Origin: Lachnospiraceae bacterium
GTDB taxonomy: Bacteria; Bacillota_A; Clostridia; Lachnospirales; Lachnospiraceae
Reading direction: 5' to 3'
Assembly: GCA_017542725.1 (NCBI GenBank)
Contig: JAFXWR010000124.1
Span: 1 to 13,154, forward strand
Length of the DNA: 13,154 nt
Position numbers and translations under genes: made by a program. Positions 6,742 through 12,801 of the stretch are shown one piece after another (within the stretch, counting starts at the first letter, position 1; every line of letters starts with the position of its first letter). The notes beneath the pieces are model-generated. The model was not told where the DNA came from and ran no database searches. It saw only the letters and a program-made list of their open reading frames with translations.

Positions 6742-6781
6742 GGTTAAAATTTAATACAGATTTAGGACTGTATTATTTACC
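6742..6781 (-). promoter_or_regulatory. Inverted repeat in the hpf leader
   Basis: TAATACAG (6752-6759) and CTGTATTA (6768-6775) are perfect inverted copies around an 8-nt loop. Outer pairs run to 6742/6781 with small bulges. It lies between the hpf -10 box and its ribosome site, so it is transcribed in the hpf leader. It could be an mRNA hairpin or an operator. No known regulator site is recognised. Confidence 0.45.
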
Positions 6782-6796
6782 ATTATTTATATTATA

Positions 6797-6805
6797 ATTA
6801 TAGCA
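6797..6805 (-). promoter_or_regulatory. Extended -10 promoter element of hpf
   Basis: On the minus strand TGCTATAAT is a perfect extended -10. No good -35 is seen at the right distance (ACCACA). The transcript would start about 70 nt before the hpf ATG. Confidence 0.5.
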
Positions 6806-6821
6806 TAATATTGGTGTTTTG

Positions 6822-6830
6822 TGGTATAAT
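6822..6830 (+). promoter_or_regulatory. Extended -10 promoter element of the SEC-C gene
   Basis: TGGTATAAT on the plus strand, without a convincing -35. It would drive the SEC-C gene and the following cyclodeaminase gene through a leader of about 130 nt that contains the palindromic repeat at 6881-6925. Confidence 0.5.
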
Positions 6831-6880
6831 TAATTTAAGACATATATAAATATTTACTTGGTAGATAATATTTTTTTATG

Positions 6881-6925
6881 TGAGGGCTCGTAAACTGTGC
6901 CCCTACGGCAAGCATTGCCCTTACA
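6881..6925. repeat. Compound palindromic repeat of the TGTA(G/A)GGGC family
   Basis: Read on the minus strand this is TGTAAGGGCAATGCTTGCC followed by GTAGGGGCACAG...GAGCCCTCA: two units that both start like the elements at 3657 and 11834. GGCAA/TTGCC (6907-6911 / 6915-6919) forms a tight hairpin. It lies in the leader between promoter and SEC-C gene and has no coding potential. Confidence 0.5.
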
Positions 6926-6966
6926 GAAGTTAGATGATAATTGTAATTAGAAAGGATGGAAAGAAG

Positions 6967-7473
6967 ATGGCATTATTAGAAAGTTGGCATGAAATAGCCT
7001 ATGATACAACTGACCAAAAGGCTATGCAAAAGGTATGGGAGAAGTATTTTAAAGAAGAAAAAGAAATTTATAAAAAGCTTCTTTCTGATGTGGATAAGGA
7101 AGTTGTGGGTACTGTAGAAGGACTTGCAAATGAATATGGCATGGATGTAGTTTACTTCACTGGTTTCTTAGAGGGAATAAACGAGTCAATTGAAAAGCCA
7201 AATCCAGTCGAAAAACTTAAAGAATCTTCAAAGGTTAAAATTAAAATAAAACCAGAAGACTTATATTTTAATATGGTGAAGGCTAAAGCAAGTTGGCTCT
7301 ATGAATTAGAAGAGTGGAAGAATATTCTTCCTGAAGAGAAGAGAAAAGAACTCTATAAAAAGTGTAAGGATGAGTTGATAATAAAGAGAGAAGAGCCAAA
7401 AGTTTATCCAAATGACCCATGCCCATGCGGAAGCGGCAAGAAGTACAAGAAATGCTGCGGTAAAAACTCATAA
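6967..7473 (+). CDS. SEC-C motif protein of unknown function
   Basis: 168 residues from the ATG at 6967. The helical, charged N-terminal part ([20 protein letters not shown]...) is of no known function. The last 20 residues carry the SEC-C zinc motif [14 protein letters not shown] (C152, C154, C163, C164), first known from the SecA C-terminus and found on many small proteins. I preferred 6967 over an in-frame ATG at 6934 because AAAGGA precedes it and the protein then begins in the way I expect for this family (M-x-L-x-x-W-x-x-x-A-Y-D). Its stop is separated by a single nt from the ATG of the next gene, which lacks a ribosome site, suggesting translational coupling. Confidence 0.85.
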   Translation: MALLESWHEIAYDTTDQKAMQKVWEKYFKEEKEIYKKLLSDVDKEVVGTVEGLANEYGMDVVYFTGFLEGINESIEKPNPVEKLKESSKVKIKIKPEDLYFNMVKAKASWLYELEEWKNILPEEKRKELYKKCKDELIIKREEPKVYPNDPCPCGSGKKYKKCCGKNS

Positions 7474-7474
7474 T

Positions 7475-8461
7475 ATGAAAATAGTTGTCATAAATGAAGA
7501 AGAAATGCGAAACATAATGAGCATGAAAGATGCTATTTTTGCAGTCAAAGAAGCAGCATCTAATTACTCTGCTGGAAAAACTGACATACCACTTCGTGCA
7601 AACTTAAATGTAAAAGAGTTTAATGGCAATAGCCTTTATATGTATGGATATGTTCCAGGTAGTAAGGCACTTGGTGTTAAACTAGTTTCCGTATATCCTG
7701 ACAATCCTAAAAAAGGTATAAATGCCTGCCCGGCGACTGTGATACTTGAAAATGCAGAGACTGGTGAAGTTAATGCAATAATTGATGGAACCTATCTGAC
7801 ACGCCTTAGAACAGGTGCTTTAAGTGGTGCTGCTACAGAATTACTTTCAAGAAATGATTCAAATGTTTTTGCACTAATTGGTACTGGAGGTCAAGCTGAA
7901 TGTCAACTTGATGCTGTACTTGCTGTAAGAGATATAAAAGAAATAAGAGTATATAGCAGAAACATTGACAATGCAAAAAAGTTTATAGAAAGAGTTTCCC
8001 CTGGTAAGACTCAAAAGTTTGTAGCATGTAAAAGCTCGGATGAGGCAATAGAAAATGCAGATATTATTACTGCTGTGACGGTGTCAAATGACCCAGTATT
8101 TGACGGCAAGAAAGTTAAAAAAGGCTGTCATATAAATGGTGTTGGTTCGTATACTCCTGAGATGTCAGAAATAGACGAATATATAGTATGTAATTCAGGA
8201 AAGATAATTGTAGATACTATGGATGGCACTATCAATGAAACTGGCGACTTTTTAAAGCCAATGAAAAAAGGGCTATTTAAGAAGGAAATGATTACTGGTG
8301 AACTTGGTGACTTAGTTGATGGCAAATGTAAGAGTAGAGAAAATAGTGATGAAATAACATTTTTTGAGACAACAGGATCAGCAGTATTTGACTTAGTAAC
8401 TGCTAAAAAGTTATATGATGCAGCAATTAAGAAGAATATGGGGCAAATTATCGAATTATAA
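7475..8461 (+). CDS. Ornithine cyclodeaminase / mu-crystallin family NAD(P)-dependent enzyme
   Basis: 328 residues, the usual family length. Family marks: LGVKLVSVYPDNP with K69, the substrate-binding stretch IIDGTYLTRLRTGALSGAA (102-120, R112), the Rossmann motif IGTGGQA (135-141), GSYTPEMSEID with D234 at the catalytic Asp position, and FFETTGSAVFDLVTA (296-310). Members include ornithine cyclodeaminase (ornithine to proline plus ammonia), archaeal-type alanine dehydrogenase, and ketimine or pyrroline-2-carboxylate reductases; sequence alone does not separate these here. I start at 7475 because reading further upstream would overlap the SEC-C gene out of frame. No Shine-Dalgarno is visible. 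No proline or arginine genes are nearby to suggest the substrate. Confidence 0.9.
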   Translation: MKIVVINEEEMRNIMSMKDAIFAVKEAASNYSAGKTDIPLRANLNVKEFNGNSLYMYGYVPGSKALGVKLVSVYPDNPKKGINACPATVILENAETGEVNAIIDGTYLTRLRTGALSGAATELLSRNDSNVFALIGTGGQAECQLDAVLAVRDIKEIRVYSRNIDNAKKFIERVSPGKTQKFVACKSSDEAIENADIITAVTVSNDPVFDGKKVKKGCHINGVGSYTPEMSEIDEYIVCNSGKIIVDTMDGTINETGDFLKPMKKGLFKKEMITGELGDLVDGKCKSRENSDEITFFETTGSAVFDLVTAKKLYDAAIKKNMGQIIEL

Positions 8462-8475
8462 TCTTTTATAATTTC

Positions 8476-8503
8476 TTGACATAATTAACCATTATGATAT
8501 AAT
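8476..8503 (+). promoter_or_regulatory. Promoter of tRNA-Lys
   Basis: Perfect TTGACA (8476-8481) and perfect TATAAT (8498-8503) with a 16-nt spacer. The tRNA begins at 8518, about 14 nt after the -10. Confidence 0.85.
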
Positions 8504-8517
8504 ATGTAGGTTATTTA

Positions 8518-8590
8518 GCACCTCTAGCTCAGCTGGTAGAGCAGTAGACTCTTAATCTATTTGTCCAGGGTTCGATTCCCTGGAGGTGCA
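8518..8590 (+). tRNA. tRNA-Lys (anticodon CTT)
   Basis: Complete cloverleaf: acceptor GCACCTC/GAGGTGC, D-arm GCTC/GAGC, anticodon stem GTAGA/TCTAT with loop CTCTTAA (anticodon CTT), and T-arm CAGGG-TTCGATT-CCCTG, with discriminator A at 8590. CCA is not encoded. It has its own promoter and terminator. The CTT isoacceptor reads AAG. Confidence 0.97.
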
Positions 8591-8652
8591 GCGCAAAAGG
8601 GACCCCTTATGAAGGGGTCCTTTTTGCTGCTTGCACTCCGGTAATCGAACCC
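8568..8652. repeat. 39-nt imperfect inverted repeat copying the tRNA-Lys 3' end
   Basis: The left arm 8568-8606 (tRNA T-loop, acceptor strand and terminator side) and right arm 8614-8652 are near-inverse copies. The right arm read on the minus strand gives GGGTTCGATTACC, then GGAG, TGCA, GC, GC, AAAAA, GGACCCC, against GGGTTCGATTCCC, TGGAG, GTGCA, GC, GC, AAAAG, GGACCCC. By eye the arms differ by about two substitutions and four single-base indels. The right arm therefore looks like a minus-strand tRNA 3' end facing the real one across a shared terminator. Confidence 0.7.
8593..8627 (+). terminator. tRNA-Lys terminator
   Basis: GCAAAAGGGACCCC (8593-8606) pairs over 14 bp (one G-T) with GGGGTCCTTTTTGC (8614-8627) around a 7-nt loop. 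With T-rich and A-rich sides it could act on both strands. It is also the core of a longer inverted repeat. Confidence 0.85.
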
Positions 8653-8663
8653 GCATACACCGA

Positions 8664-8692
8664 GCGAAGCGAGGTGGTAAGGGTTCGATTCC
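8664..8692 (+). repeat. tRNA T-arm-like direct copy and GCGAAGC hairpin
   Basis: AGGGTTCGATTCC at 8680-8692 is an exact 13-nt direct copy of the tRNA-Lys T-arm sequence at 8567-8579. AAGG/CCTT flanks the T-loop as in a tRNA, but no other cloverleaf parts are present. Just upstream, GCGAAGC (8664-8670) is the sequence of a known very stable mini-hairpin. This looks like tRNA-derived debris. Confidence 0.5.
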
Positions 8693-8708
8693 TTAAATAC
8701 TTATTTTG

Positions 8709-8717
8709 TGTTATAAT
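8709..8717 (+). promoter_or_regulatory. Extended -10 promoter element of the phosphatase lipoprotein gene
   Basis: TGTTATAAT with no clear -35 (only CTTAAA-like sequence from the tRNA-like debris upstream). The ribosome site GGAGGT at 8735-8740 lies 9 nt before the ATG at 8750. Confidence 0.5.
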
Positions 8718-8749
8718 TAATATATTGAATATTTGGAGGTCTATGCAAT

Positions 8750-9925
8750 ATGAAAAAATTTTTTAGAACCTTAATTACACTATTAGTTATTACTAGTTTA
8801 TTTTCTTGCAATAAAAAACAGAATGTAGTTTCTCAAAAAAGTGAACCAACTTTTAAATCAACAATTAATAACATACAGAAATATGGCAATATAGTCTTAA
8901 ATGGAACTGGCGATGATTTCTTAAAAAGCGGCTTTGACTACGGAGACGTTGTTAATGTAAATATTAACAATGCTGACTACGAGATACCAGTTGTATCTAA
9001 CTACTCAGATGTTGAACAAGGAAAATATTTATGTCGTGTGGGCATAGATACTGAGACAAAATTGGATAGTGTAATCCTAGCAATAAATATGGGAGATTTT
9101 GCAACATCTACTGGCGTTGCTACAAAAAATAAAATTGACACTGATCCTGGATTCAAATGGGATTACAATATTGCAGAACCTATCTATGCAACTATTACAA
9201 TGAAAGAGAAGGCTGGATATTATGAGAAGTATATTTCTAGTACTCTTGGTCTTAAACGATCTGACGAAAGGGCTGACTATCCAAATTTAAGCGATGAGGA
9301 GTTTGCAAACTTCCGCATGATTAAGACGTCAAATATTAAAGATGGTATCATATACAGGTCTTCTTCGCCTGTCAATCCATTCATAAAACGAAATAAATAT
9401 GCAGATGCTGCTATGAGAGATGCTAAAATTAAGTCTGCTATAAATCTTGCTGATAGTCAGGCAACAATTAATGAGTATGAATTGTATAATGAAAGTTATT
9501 ATTCAACCACTAATGTCACTCTATTAGACTTGAGTATCGATTTTCAAGCGAAAGAGTTTAAAGATGGAATAGTTAAGGTTATAAAATTTATTGGCGAGAA
9601 TGAAGGTCCTTATTTAGTTCATTGTAACGAAGGAAAAGATAGAGCAGGATATATGAGCGCCATTATAGAGTGTATGATGGGAGCCACTGCGGAAGAAGTT
9701 GTAAAAGATTACATGATTACATATTACAACTACTATAACGTTGCTGAAAATGATGATAGATACAATACTATAAAAAGTAAGAATATTGAAGATACATTAA
9801 AAAAGAGCTTTAATGTTTATAATATTTATGGAATAGACCTAAAAAAAGAATGTGAAGAGTTTTTAATATCTATCGGTCTTACAAATAGTGAAATAGAGGC
9901 TGCAAGGAACAGATTGCAAAAATAG
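8750..9925 (+). CDS. Lipoprotein with SAM-HAT-C-like barrel and tyrosine-phosphatase-like domain
   Basis: 391 residues. A lipoprotein signal (MKKFFRTLITLLVITSLFSC, lipobox Cys20) predicts anchoring outside the membrane. Residues about 40-120 (YGNIVLNGTGDDFLKSGFDY, DVVNV, SNYSDVEQGKYLCRVG, VILAINMGDFATSTG) resemble the C-terminal beta-barrel of SAM hydroxide adenosyltransferases. Residues about 175-330 match the bacterial tyrosine/dual-specificity phosphatase family (Y_phosphatase3-like): IIYRSSSPVNP, INLADS, and the CX5R loop HCNEGKDRAG with C292 and R298. D264 (in LSIDF) is a candidate general acid. The phosphatase assignment is firm; the barrel assignment is from pattern memory. It may act on phosphotyrosine, phosphoinositide or inositol phosphate outside the cell. 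It is a single gene with its own promoter and terminator. Confidence 0.85.
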   Translation: MKKFFRTLITLLVITSLFSCNKKQNVVSQKSEPTFKSTINNIQKYGNIVLNGTGDDFLKSGFDYGDVVNVNINNADYEIPVVSNYSDVEQGKYLCRVGIDTETKLDSVILAINMGDFATSTGVATKNKIDTDPGFKWDYNIAEPIYATITMKEKAGYYEKYISSTLGLKRSDERADYPNLSDEEFANFRMIKTSNIKDGIIYRSSSPVNPFIKRNKYADAAMRDAKIKSAINLADSQATINEYELYNESYYSTTNVTLLDLSIDFQAKEFKDGIVKVIKFIGENEGPYLVHCNEGKDRAGYMSAIIECMMGATAEEVVKDYMITYYNYYNVAENDDRYNTIKSKNIEDTLKKSFNVYNIYGIDLKKECEEFLISIGLTNSEIEAARNRLQK

Positions 9926-9945
9926 CCATATTTTAAGGCTATTTT
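9919..9945 (+). terminator. Terminator overlapping the stop codon of the phosphatase gene
   Basis: AAAATAGCC (9919-9927, containing the TAG stop) pairs perfectly over 9 bp with GGCTATTTT (9937-9945). Confidence 0.7.
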
Positions 9946-9968
9946 GGATAGCAATAGGCATTGATTTC

Positions 9969-9997
9969 TTGACACAAATGCCAAAAAGTGCTATATT
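9969..9997 (+). promoter_or_regulatory. Promoter of rpmE
   Basis: Perfect TTGACA (9969-9974), a 17-nt spacer, and TATATT (9992-9997). Predicted start near 10004, leaving a leader of about 48 nt. Confidence 0.8.
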
Positions 9998-10019
9998 TAA
10001 TAGGCTAAAATTGTATTGT

Positions 10020-10036
10020 TATGGTCGGAAACCATA
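10020..10036 (+). promoter_or_regulatory. Hairpin in the rpmE leader, candidate L31 autoregulatory element
   Basis: TATGGT (10020-10025) pairs with ACCATA (10031-10036) around CGGAA, in the short leader 8 nt before the ribosome site (GAGGT, 10042-10046). Ribosomal-protein leaders for L31 are known in Firmicutes. This hairpin is a candidate for one, but I cannot match it to the described consensus. Confidence 0.35.
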
Positions 10037-10051
10037 GAAAAGAGGTAAAAA

Positions 10052-10258
10052 ATGGCAAAAGAAGGAGTACATCCAAAATATCAGGAATGCAAAGTTACTT
10101 GCAACTGTGGAAATGAATTTACAACAAGAAGTACCAAACCAAGCATTCACGTAGAAGTTTGTTCAAAATGTCACCCATTCTACACAGGACAACAAAAGAC
10201 AGCAGCTGCTCGTGGTAGAATTGAGAAGTTCAATAAGAAATTTGGATTAAATGGATAA
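10052..10258 (+). CDS. rpmE: 50S ribosomal protein L31, zinc-binding (C+) type
   Basis: 68 residues, a normal length. [20 protein letters not shown] starts as in L31, and C17/C19 with C37/C40 ([14 protein letters not shown]) form the zinc site of the C+ form. The C-terminus [11 protein letters not shown] is typical. It has a strong promoter, GAGGT ribosome site and following terminator. It heads the rpmE-yqhQ-prmC-prfA neighbourhood common in Clostridia. Confidence 0.98.
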   Translation: MAKEGVHPKYQECKVTCNCGNEFTTRSTKPSIHVEVCSKCHPFYTGQQKTAAARGRIEKFNKKFGLNG

Positions 10259-10265
10259 TTAAAAT

Positions 10266-10297
10266 AAGGGCGATATACTCGCCCTTTATTTTTTATA
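10266..10297 (+). terminator. Terminator between rpmE and the YqhQ gene
   Basis: AAGGGCGA (10266-10273) pairs perfectly with TCGCCCTT (10279-10286) around TATAC and is followed by a T-rich tract. It ends less than 10 nt before the next ATG. Confidence 0.85.
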
Positions 10298-10304
10298 TTT
10301 AGCT

Positions 10305-11261
10305 ATGAGTAAACATAATAAAAAATGTTATAGTGGTATTGGCGGCCAGGCTGTAATTGAAGGCATCATGATGAAAAATAAAGATGAGTATTCAGTTGCA
10401 GTGAGAAAGCCAAATGGTGAGATTGTTGTAATTAAAAACAATTATATTATGCTGTCGCAAAAATATAAAATACTGGGTTTGCCATTTATAAGAGGAATTT
10501 TCTCAATGATAGATTCTCTCATACTTGGATCTAAAACATTAGAATATTCTGCATCATTTTTTGATGATGATACAAGCGGTGAGAGCGAAAGTAAACTTGA
10601 TAAGTGGCTAAACGAACATGTGAATGAGAAAACTATGGGAATAATAATGGGAATCATAACTTTATTTTCTGTTGTTTTTGCTCTAGTTGTATTTTCAGTT
10701 TTACCTGCAGCAATTGGATCATTATTTAAAGCAGTTACCAAAACAAATAGTCAGTTTTTGACAGCTTTCGTTGAAGGCATAATGAGAATTGTAATATTTG
10801 TATTATATATAAAACTTATTTCAAGAATGGAAGAAATAAGAAGGACATTTGAGTATCATGGCTCAGAACATAAGTGTATCAACTGCATAGAAAACGGTTG
10901 GGATTTAAATGTTGAAAATGTTTTGAAGGCAAGTAAAGAACACAAGAGATGTGGAACTTCATTCTTAGTGTATGTCATGGTAATTTCAATTTTTCTGTTT
11001 ATGTTTATAAATCCACCTACGCTATTTATGAAATTTATATCAAGAGTTATACTTATACCAGTAGTTGCAGGTGTGTCGTATGAGGTGCTTAGACTTGCAG
11101 GCAAGTTTGATAATAAATTTGTAGATTTAATTTCAAGACCAGGTATGTGGATGCAAGGTTTGACAACACTTGAGCCTGATGCAAAAGAGGTTGAGGTTGC
11201 TATAAAAGCTGTTGAAGAAGTATTTGACTGGAGAAAGTTTAAGGCTGAAAATTTTAGTTAG
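10305..11261 (+). CDS. yqhQ: DUF1385 / YqhQ family membrane protein
   Basis: 318 residues. Family signatures: GIGGQAVIEGIMMKN (11-25) and the His/Cys-rich YHGSEHKCINCIENG...LNVENV then EHKRCGTSFLVY (184-223), whose conserved His, Glu and Cys suggest a metal site. Likely membrane spans are at about 111-140, 156-172, 220-238 and 244-262. The molecular function of YqhQ is not established. It sits next to rpmE and prmC-prfA as in many Clostridia. No ribosome site precedes the ATG, and the rpmE terminator ends just upstream, so how it is transcribed and started is unclear; TATATT at 10294-10299 would leave almost no leader. The symbol follows the Bacillus subtilis relative. Confidence 0.9.
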   Translation: MSKHNKKCYSGIGGQAVIEGIMMKNKDEYSVAVRKPNGEIVVIKNNYIMLSQKYKILGLPFIRGIFSMIDSLILGSKTLEYSASFFDDDTSGESESKLDKWLNEHVNEKTMGIIMGIITLFSVVFALVVFSVLPAAIGSLFKAVTKTNSQFLTAFVEGIMRIVIFVLYIKLISRMEEIRRTFEYHGSEHKCINCIENGWDLNVENVLKASKEHKRCGTSFLVYVMVISIFLFMFINPPTLFMKFISRVILIPVVAGVSYEVLRLAGKFDNKFVDLISRPGMWMQGLTTLEPDAKEVEVAIKAVEEVFDWRKFKAENFS

Positions 11262-11271
11262 AAGATTCATT

Positions 11272-11838
11272 ATGAATGTTTATGATTTTGACGGAACAAT
11301 CTATAAAAATGACAGCACGAGGGACTTTTATTACTATTTGCTAAGACATTATACAAAAGTAATAAAGTATCTTCCAAAATTCATTTTAGATGCGATAAAG
11401 TATAAACTTGATGTAGTGACAAAGACTAAAATGAAAGAGACATTTTATAGGTTCTTAAATAGTTTTGAAGATGGTGAAATAGATAGGATTGTTTTAGAAT
11501 TTTGGGACAAACATAGACATAAGATTTATGACTGGTACTATAAACAAAAAGAAGACACTGATGTGATTATAAGTGCAAGCCCAAGATATATACTTGAACC
11601 AATATGTAAAGAATTAGGCGTTCATCTCATTTGCTCAGAAGTCAATGTAAAAAATGGCGACTATATAGGCGAGAATTGTTACGGAGAAGAGAAGGTCAAC
11701 AGATTTTATAAAGAGTATCCAGATGGTGTTATAGATGAGTTTTATTCGGATTCGGATTCGGATTTGCCTTTAGCGAAACTTGCAAAGGCTGCCTATAAAG
11801 TAAATCGCAGAGGCATTATTAGTAAGTGGATTTTGTAG
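11272..11838 (+). CDS. HAD-superfamily phosphatase (HAD-IB, SerB-like)
   Basis: 188 residues. HAD motif I is DFDGT (D5, D7), motif II is SASPRY (S101), motif III is K141 in GEEKVNRFY, and motif IV is YSDSDSDLPL (158-167), so all catalytic residues are present. The helical insert between motifs I and II fits subclass IB (phosphoserine-phosphatase-like). The true substrate is unknown. I chose the ATG at 11272 because motif I must lie near the N-terminus; an upstream start at 11212 would overlap yqhQ. It lies 10 nt after yqhQ with no strong ribosome site. Its TAG stop lies inside a palindromic repeat. It sits between yqhQ and prmC in the same direction. Confidence 0.88.
   Translation: MNVYDFDGTIYKNDSTRDFYYYLLRHYTKVIKYLPKFILDAIKYKLDVVTKTKMKETFYRFLNSFEDGEIDRIVLEFWDKHRHKIYDWYYKQKEDTDVIISASPRYILEPICKELGVHLICSEVNVKNGDYIGENCYGEEKVNRFYKEYPDGVIDEFYSDSDSDLPLAKLAKAAYKVNRRGIISKWIL
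11746..11763 (+). repeat. Hexamer microsatellite (TCGGAT)x3 over HAD motif IV
   Basis: Three perfect TCGGAT units encode Ser-Asp three times in motif IV. The unit is two codons, so gain or loss would change motif length without a frameshift. The present length fits the family pattern SDSxSDxPL. Confidence 0.8.
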
Positions 11839-11857
11839 GGGCGAAGCTTGCGAACCC
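11834..11857. repeat. TGTAGGGGCG palindromic repeat supplying the HAD stop codon
   Basis: TGTAGGGGCGAAGCTTGCG followed by AACCC shares its first 10 bases with the element at 3657. The TAG inside it is the stop of the HAD gene, and the element fills most of the 30-nt gap to prmC. It contains GCGAAGC (11841-11847). It leaves prmC without a ribosome site. Confidence 0.55.
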
Positions 11858-11868
11858 AAATAATAATT

Positions 11869-12777
11869 ATGAAATTAAGAGATATATTAGACGAGGGAAA
11901 ATCAACTCTCGCCAAGAACAAAATTGAAGATCCGGATTTTGATGCAACTGAAATTTTGCTAAATCTTCTCGATATGGATATGGCAAGATTTCTTTTTGAG
12001 TGCGAAGATGAATTAGAAGATAAATATGATAAAAGAACAATCAGCAATATAATTTCTGAATTTGATGAACTTATATCTGCAAGAGCACAGCATTTTCCGC
12101 TTCAGTATATTTTGGGCGAATCATATTTTTGTGGCCTAAAATTTAACATTGGTCAAGGTGTACTTATACCAAGACAGGACACAGAAATACTTGTTGAAAA
12201 AGTAATTGCAGACAATCAGGATAAAAATAAATTTATTCTCGATATGTGTACAGGTTCTGGTTGCATAGCAGTTTCACTTGCTGCACTTGGCGATTATAAA
12301 CTTGTAGTCGGAACTGATATATCAGATGAGGCTTTAGAGATTGCTGCAAAAAATGCTGACGTATTAGTTCTTGATAGGAGTCTTGATGATGAGATGAGTC
12401 AACATATATACTTTTTACAAAGTGATATGTTTGACAATTTGGAAAAGATTAAAGAAAAACTTGGTATAGAGTCATTTGACATTATAACTGCAAACCCACC
12501 ATATATTAGGACCGACGAAATTAATAAACTACAAAAAGAGGTGAAAGACTTTGAGCCAAGGCTTGCACTTGATGGTGACAAGGATGGACTTAAATTTTAT
12601 AAGGCTATAGCAAAAGAAGCAAAGAATTATCTAAATAATAATGGAAAAATTTATCTTGAAATTGGCTATGACCAAAATGAGGATGTCAAAAAGATATTTG
12701 AAAAGGCTGGTTATACCCATATAGAAACGGTAAAAGATTTAGGAGGAAATGATAGAGTTATTATATTTACTATATAA
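11869..12777 (+). CDS. prmC: Peptide chain release factor N5-glutamine methyltransferase
   Basis: 302 residues. PrmC methylates the Gln of the GGQ motif in release factors using SAM. Visible: an N-terminal helical substrate domain (about 1-80, ending AQHFPLQYILGESYF), GVLIPRQDTEILVE (97-110; PRPDTE in most), SAM motif I DMCTGSGCIAVSLA (125-138), the acidic GTDIS (148-152), and the catalytic TANPPYI (207-213). I start at the ATG at 11869; a TTG at 11848 would place the first codons inside the palindromic repeat. No Shine-Dalgarno is seen. prfA, encoding its substrate, follows after 24 nt. A relatively long acidic insert (about 165-200) lies between motif I and NPPY. Confidence 0.96.
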   Translation: MKLRDILDEGKSTLAKNKIEDPDFDATEILLNLLDMDMARFLFECEDELEDKYDKRTISNIISEFDELISARAQHFPLQYILGESYFCGLKFNIGQGVLIPRQDTEILVEKVIADNQDKNKFILDMCTGSGCIAVSLAALGDYKLVVGTDISDEALEIAAKNADVLVLDRSLDDEMSQHIYFLQSDMFDNLEKIKEKLGIESFDIITANPPYIRTDEINKLQKEVKDFEPRLALDGDKDGLKFYKAIAKEAKNYLNNNGKIYLEIGYDQNEDVKKIFEKAGYTHIETVKDLGGNDRVIIFTI

Positions 12778-12794
12778 TATAACTTTGTTATAAT
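12766..12794 (+). promoter_or_regulatory. Possible internal promoter placed for a leaderless prfA transcript
   Basis: TTTACT (12766-12771), a 17-nt spacer, and TG-T-TATAAT with the -10 at 12789-12794. Transcription would start at about 12801, right at the prfA ATG (12802). Confidence 0.5.
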
Positions 12795-12801
12795 TTATAA
12801 A

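Noticed and set aside
7412..7474. Longer cyclodeaminase start at 7412
   Set aside because: It would overlap the SEC-C motif coding in another frame, and the extra residues ([12 protein letters not shown]) are a frame artefact of the CPCGSG codons.
8743..8766. Mini-frame MQYEKIF overlapping the phosphatase start
   Set aside because: Its ATG is only 2 nt from the GGAGGT, too close for good initiation. Seven codons look like chance.
11212..11271. Upstream ATG at 11212 for the HAD gene
   Set aside because: It would overlap yqhQ by 50 nt and put motif I far from the N-terminus, where HAD-IB proteins have it close to the start.
11848..11868. TTG at 11848 as prmC start
   Set aside because: It lies within the palindromic repeat, and PrmC proteins normally begin at the M-x-x-R-D-I-L segment (11869).
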